From: Brevibacillus brevis | GTDB taxonomy: Bacteria; Bacillota; Bacilli; Brevibacillales; Brevibacillaceae | Assembly (NCBI RefSeq): GCF_031583145.1 | Contig: NZ_CP134050.1 | Coordinates: forward strand, 4,763,501-4,827,500 | Length of the DNA: 64,000 bases | Direction: 5' to 3' | In this document: positions 61,698 to 64,000 of the stretch, in pieces | How positions within the stretch are numbered: the first letter of the stretch is position 1 | How the letters are laid out: each line of letters starts with the position of its first letter | Notes under the pieces: model-generated | The model's database searches: none | What the model was told of the DNA's origin: nothing | What the model saw: only the letters and a program-made list of their open reading frames with translations | Position numbers and translations under genes: made by a program

Positions 61698-62408
61698 TCA
61701 TCTCCCGTCTTTTTTATCCAAATAGCTATAGACCGTGAACTTGGATACATCCAACAAATCGGCGACGTGCTGCACCGCTCCCTTGATCAGGAAGAGACCT
61801 GCCTCATCAAGCAAACGGATAAACTGGATCTTGTCCTCCTTTTGCATCAGGGCGATCGGTTTTCCTGTCCGTTTGAGACAGTCGTCGATCATCTGTTCCA
61901 TGAGAACGGCGACAGTGGGAGCGAAGTTCTCGTCCTCTTTTCTCTCATCCTGCTTGTCTTCGATCTCCATCATGGAGCCCAGCACGGCGTGCGCCATAGC
62001 CAGGTGAGTCACGTCGATATTGATGCATAGGCTCCCGATCACTACTCCAGCCTCATCCTTGATGTAGATGGAGCTCGATTTGATCTGTTTGCCTTTGATG
62101 GTCTCGTTGCGATAGTTCAAGTCGTACGGCTCCTCGCTGACTTTGGCGCTGCGCAGCGCTTGCAGGGCCAGGTTGGTAACCGGTGAACCGACCTGCCTGC
62201 CGCTGACGTGGCCGTTGTGGATCGCGATAATGGACGAGGCAAGATCGTCCGTCAAATCGTGTAGAACGACCTCGCAATGGTTGCCGAACGTCTTGGCCAG
62301 CCCCTCGACCACCGGAATGTAGCTCGCCAAGATCGGATGGGTTTTCTTCATGGCTGCCTCGCTTTTCCCTGACTTCTTGGATTCCTGCGGATTCAGTTCC
62401 GGATTCAT
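61698..62408 (-). CDS. YheO-like PAS/HTH transcriptional regulator
   Basis: A 236-residue regulator with an N-terminal YheO-like PAS domain (LASYIPVVEGLAKTFGNHCE, SPVTNLALQALRSAKVS, SIYIKDEAGVVIGSLCINID) and a C-terminal helix-turn-helix (LIKGAVQHVADLLDVSKFTV). Its ATG overlaps the stop of the upstream RidA gene as ATGA, so translation is coupled. Family members regulate amino-acid or D-amino-acid related genes; here the dipeptidase and hydrolase of the same operon are the likely targets. Confidence 0.9.
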   Translation of the reverse strand: MNPELNPQESKKSGKSEAAMKKTHPILASYIPVVEGLAKTFGNHCEVVLHDLTDDLASSIIAIHNGHVSGRQVGSPVTNLALQALRSAKVSEEPYDLNYRNETIKGKQIKSSSIYIKDEAGVVIGSLCINIDVTHLAMAHAVLGSMMEIEDKQDERKEDENFAPTVAVLMEQMIDDCLKRTGKPIALMQKEDKIQFIRLLDEAGLFLIKGAVQHVADLLDVSKFTVYSYLDKKDGR

Positions 62409-62878
62409 GCCGGGCTAACTTCCACAATCATCTCGATTTCAATCGGATTGTTGAAGGGCAGCACGGACGTACCCGCAGCCGAACGCGCATGCTTGCCCGC
62501 TTCGCCGAAAATCCCGATGAAAAAGTCGGATGCCCCGTTGATGACCTGCGGCTGCTCGTAAAAGTCGGGAGCGCTGGAGACAAGGGCAAACAGCTTCACG
62601 ATCCGCGTGATCCGATCCAGATCGCCAAGCTCGTCCTTGAGAATCGCCAGCAAATTCAAGGCTGTGACCTTCGCCGCCTCGTAGCCTTGCTCGATCGTCA
62701 CGTCTTCCCCCAGCCTGCCGTGATACATGGGGCTGCCGTTCACGTAGCAGCCGGCTCCGGACGTATAGACGACATGGCCCGTTTGCACGCACGAGACGTA
62801 ATTGGCCATTTTCGGGGGGACCGGGGGCAGTTCATACCCCAGCTCCTTCAAACGCTGCTCCACTTTGGACACAAGCAT
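62405..62878 (-). CDS. RidA-family protein, longer form
   Basis: A 157-residue member of the RidA/YjgF family, longer than the one at 12935. It begins MLVSKVEQRLKELGYELPPV and has VVYTSGAGCYVNGSPMYHGR and ALVSSAPDFYEQPQVINGAS, features of the YjgH/TdcF-like 'LPPVPPKMANY' subgroup. The conserved catalytic arginine of true RidA near residue 105 is not obvious, so deaminase activity is uncertain. It is the first gene of the regulator-dipeptidase-hydrolase operon. Confidence 0.88.
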   Translation of the reverse strand: MLVSKVEQRLKELGYELPPVPPKMANYVSCVQTGHVVYTSGAGCYVNGSPMYHGRLGEDVTIEQGYEAAKVTALNLLAILKDELGDLDRITRIVKLFALVSSAPDFYEQPQVINGASDFFIGIFGEAGKHARSAAGTSVLPFNNPIEIEMIVEVSPA

Positions 62879-62963
62879 CACCTTTCGCTTCCTTTTCTCC
62901 TAACCATACTATTCTGAAGATTCCTGATCAACAACTTTTTGTATAGCGTAAAATTTCTTTTAA

Positions 62964-63016
62964 GCCAAAACAAAAAGCTGTAAAAGAGTACGCCGCGATG
63001 CGTACTTTTTTACAGC
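62964..63016 (-). terminator. Terminator overlapping the end of the kinase remnant
   Basis: GCTGTAAAA-GAGTACGC (from 62976) and its near-complement ending at 63016 form a long stem; the minus strand continues TTTTTGTTTT. It shows that a full kinase gene once ended here. Confidence 0.85.
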
Positions 63017-63292
63017 CTGGTTGGCAGGAAAACCTCGACGCGCGTTCCGGCGCCTAGGGTCGAATGAACGCAGATGCGCCCGCCCATCTCCACGGCCAGT
63101 TGCTTGCAGATCGCAAGCCCCATCCCTGTCCCTTCTTTCTTTGTCGTGAAAAAGGGGGTAAACAGTTGTTTGATCTGCGACTACGTAATGCCTCGCCAGA
63201 TGGTGCACCCGCTCGCACACCGCACGAAGCTCCACCAGACTTGTGTGACGTTCAGCGCTTTCGTTTTTCCGGGCGAGATTCAAAAACCCGTC
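63010..63292 (-). pseudogene. Sensor histidine kinase remnant
   Basis: Two out-of-frame fragments of a kinase. One reads DGFLNLARKNESAERHTSLV and continues as a dimerisation helix to about residue 45; then the frame changes and the text becomes QIKQLFTPFFTTKKEGTGMG, LAICKQLAVEMGG and STLGAGTRVEVFLPTRL before a stop, the C-terminal half of a GHKL ATPase. The N-terminal sensing part and the ATP-binding N box are missing. It cannot be functional. Confidence 0.75.
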
Positions 63293-63351
63293 ACCTAAGC
63301 GTACGGACTATTCGAAAACCGTGCAGGCAGTTCCCCCTCGCCTTGCAAACA

Positions 63352-63380
63352 AAAGAACAATTCGTTGGAAAACCGAATTG
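63352..63380 (-). terminator. Probable terminator after the serine hydrolase gene
   Basis: CAATTCG (63358-63364) and CGAATTG (63374-63380) form a 7-bp stem with a nine-base loop, followed on the minus strand by TTCTTTTG. Confidence 0.55.
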
Positions 63381-63395
63381 CCCTTTGCACGATTT

Positions 63396-64000
63396 TTACT
63401 TTTCTTTGTTCTTCTCCTTCAGCAGTTGACGCAGCGCGTAGCTCATCCGTACGATCTCCCCTGCTGGCGATCGAAAGAAGTCGATCCAGACAACGTAGTT
63501 CCCCCGCTTGAACACGAAGCCGTCCTTTTCCACGGGAATCAGCGGATAAGAAAGCCCGTCGCTCTCCACGATGCGCAGACAGCCGTCCTTTTGCTCGATC
63601 GTCGCGGAAAGCCATTCCTCCGATACGTAGCGGCCCGTGTACTCCACCTGGTTTGCAATCGGCAGTTCGATGGGGACAATGGGATAAAGCTGTGCCTCCG
63701 CCGGCCTGCCCGCGATTGTATGGAGCAATCCCAAAGCCAGTTGGCGCACGGAAACGCCGTCGAGATTGCACAGGATCACCCCCGTCAGTCCCTTTTCGGG
63801 AAGGGCAAAAATATGGGAGCTGATCCCCTTGAGCGATCCCCCGTGCTCGATCATGAGCCCGTCGGGAAAACCTTGTGCCACCATCAGCCCGTACCCGTAG
63901 GAGCGATGCCCGTCGCATCTGGCGTAGGCTTCCTTCATCTGCCGGATGCTCTCTTGCGACAAGACTCCCTTCGCATCCGCCTCGGGTCCGATGCAAAAGA
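63396..64000 (-). CDS. Serine hydrolase (beta-lactamase-like), C-terminal part (runs off window)
   Basis: The frame is open to the right edge, so the start lies outside. The visible 200 residues include GVLSQESIRQMKEAYARCDG, SYGYGLMVAQGF and LMIEHGGSLKGISSHIFALP. The 'EHGG' with the following Ser/Gly is the third (KTG-like) motif of class C beta-lactamase/D-alanyl-D-alanine-carboxypeptidase-type serine hydrolases. A C-terminal extra domain of about 100 residues (VEYTGRYVSEEWLSATIEQK) follows, as in many Bacillales members. The catalytic Ser-x-x-Lys would be in the missing part. Role unknown; esterase or peptidase. Confidence 0.8.
   Translation of the reverse strand, partial: FCIGPEADAKGVLSQESIRQMKEAYARCDGHRSYGYGLMVAQGFPDGLMIEHGGSLKGISSHIFALPEKGLTGVILCNLDGVSVRQLALGLLHTIAGRPAEAQLYPIVPIELPIANQVEYTGRYVSEEWLSATIEQKDGCLRIVESDGLSYPLIPVEKDGFVFKRGNYVVWIDFFRSPAGEIVRMSYALRQLLKEKNKEK

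Overview
The window reads as a chromosomal segment of a spore-forming Bacillales bacterium, most likely Brevibacillus or a close relative. The evidence is a moderately high GC content, strong AGGAGG ribosome binding sites with frequent TTG/GTG starts, many genes with Bacillus subtilis counterparts (GlnK/GlnL, ExuR/ExuT, YesM/YesN, TagO, KapD, OhrR) and a small spore-protein-like gene. This genus call is an inference; there is no rRNA in the window.

Layout. 1-4263: carbohydrate uptake locus with a YesM/YesN two-component pair and a solute-binding lipoprotein. 4592-6567: a decayed 7TM-DISM hybrid histidine kinase. 6688-10978: C39-like protease, YhfP-like reductase, membrane-anchored alpha/beta hydrolase and an EamA transporter. 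11031-12851: an array of alternating 352/351-bp repeats that looks non-coding. 12935-13315: a RidA protein. 13400-24521: the most notable region, one long minus-strand gene set that joins 2-aminoethylphosphonate (2-AEP) uptake and cleavage (binding protein, ATPase, fused permease, PhnX, PhnW, DeoR regulator) to a bacterial microcompartment (three BMC-H proteins, one EutN/CcmL vertex protein, CoA-acylating aldehyde dehydrogenase, PduL phosphotransacylase and a flavoprotein-like protein). 24874-29809: glutamine sensing and use (glnL, glnK, glsA, glnT). 30057-34581: small membrane proteins, a SASP-like protein, PHP phosphatase, VOC protein and a TetR regulator. 34911-43297: hexuronate catabolism (exuT, exuR, uxuB, uxuA, kdgA, two dehydrogenases, kdgK) with matching operators. 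43542-45214: YfmJ-like reductase divergent from an OhrR-type MarR regulator. 45399-54220: three GNAT proteins, a 1,633-residue secreted nuclease, a membrane protein and TagO. 54329-57219: an AT-rich module of GntR regulator, frameshifted MatC-like permease and amidohydrolase. 57555-64000: KapD-like exonuclease, CocE-type hydrolase, dipeptidase, YheO-like regulator, RidA protein, a histidine-kinase remnant and a partial serine hydrolase.

How the central genes fit together. 2-AEP is imported, transaminated with pyruvate by PhnW to phosphonoacetaldehyde plus alanine, and split by PhnX to phosphate and acetaldehyde. Acetaldehyde is volatile and toxic and is the standard substrate of metabolosomes. 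The acylating dehydrogenase, which ends in a likely encapsulation helix, and PduL would turn it into acetyl-CoA and acetyl phosphate inside a shell. The locus would therefore yield phosphate, carbon and ATP from one phosphonate. No vitamin-B12 signature enzyme, alcohol dehydrogenase or BMC-T shell protein is present, so the signature aldehyde source appears to be PhnX. I do not recall a described microcompartment type of this kind, but I could not search for one.
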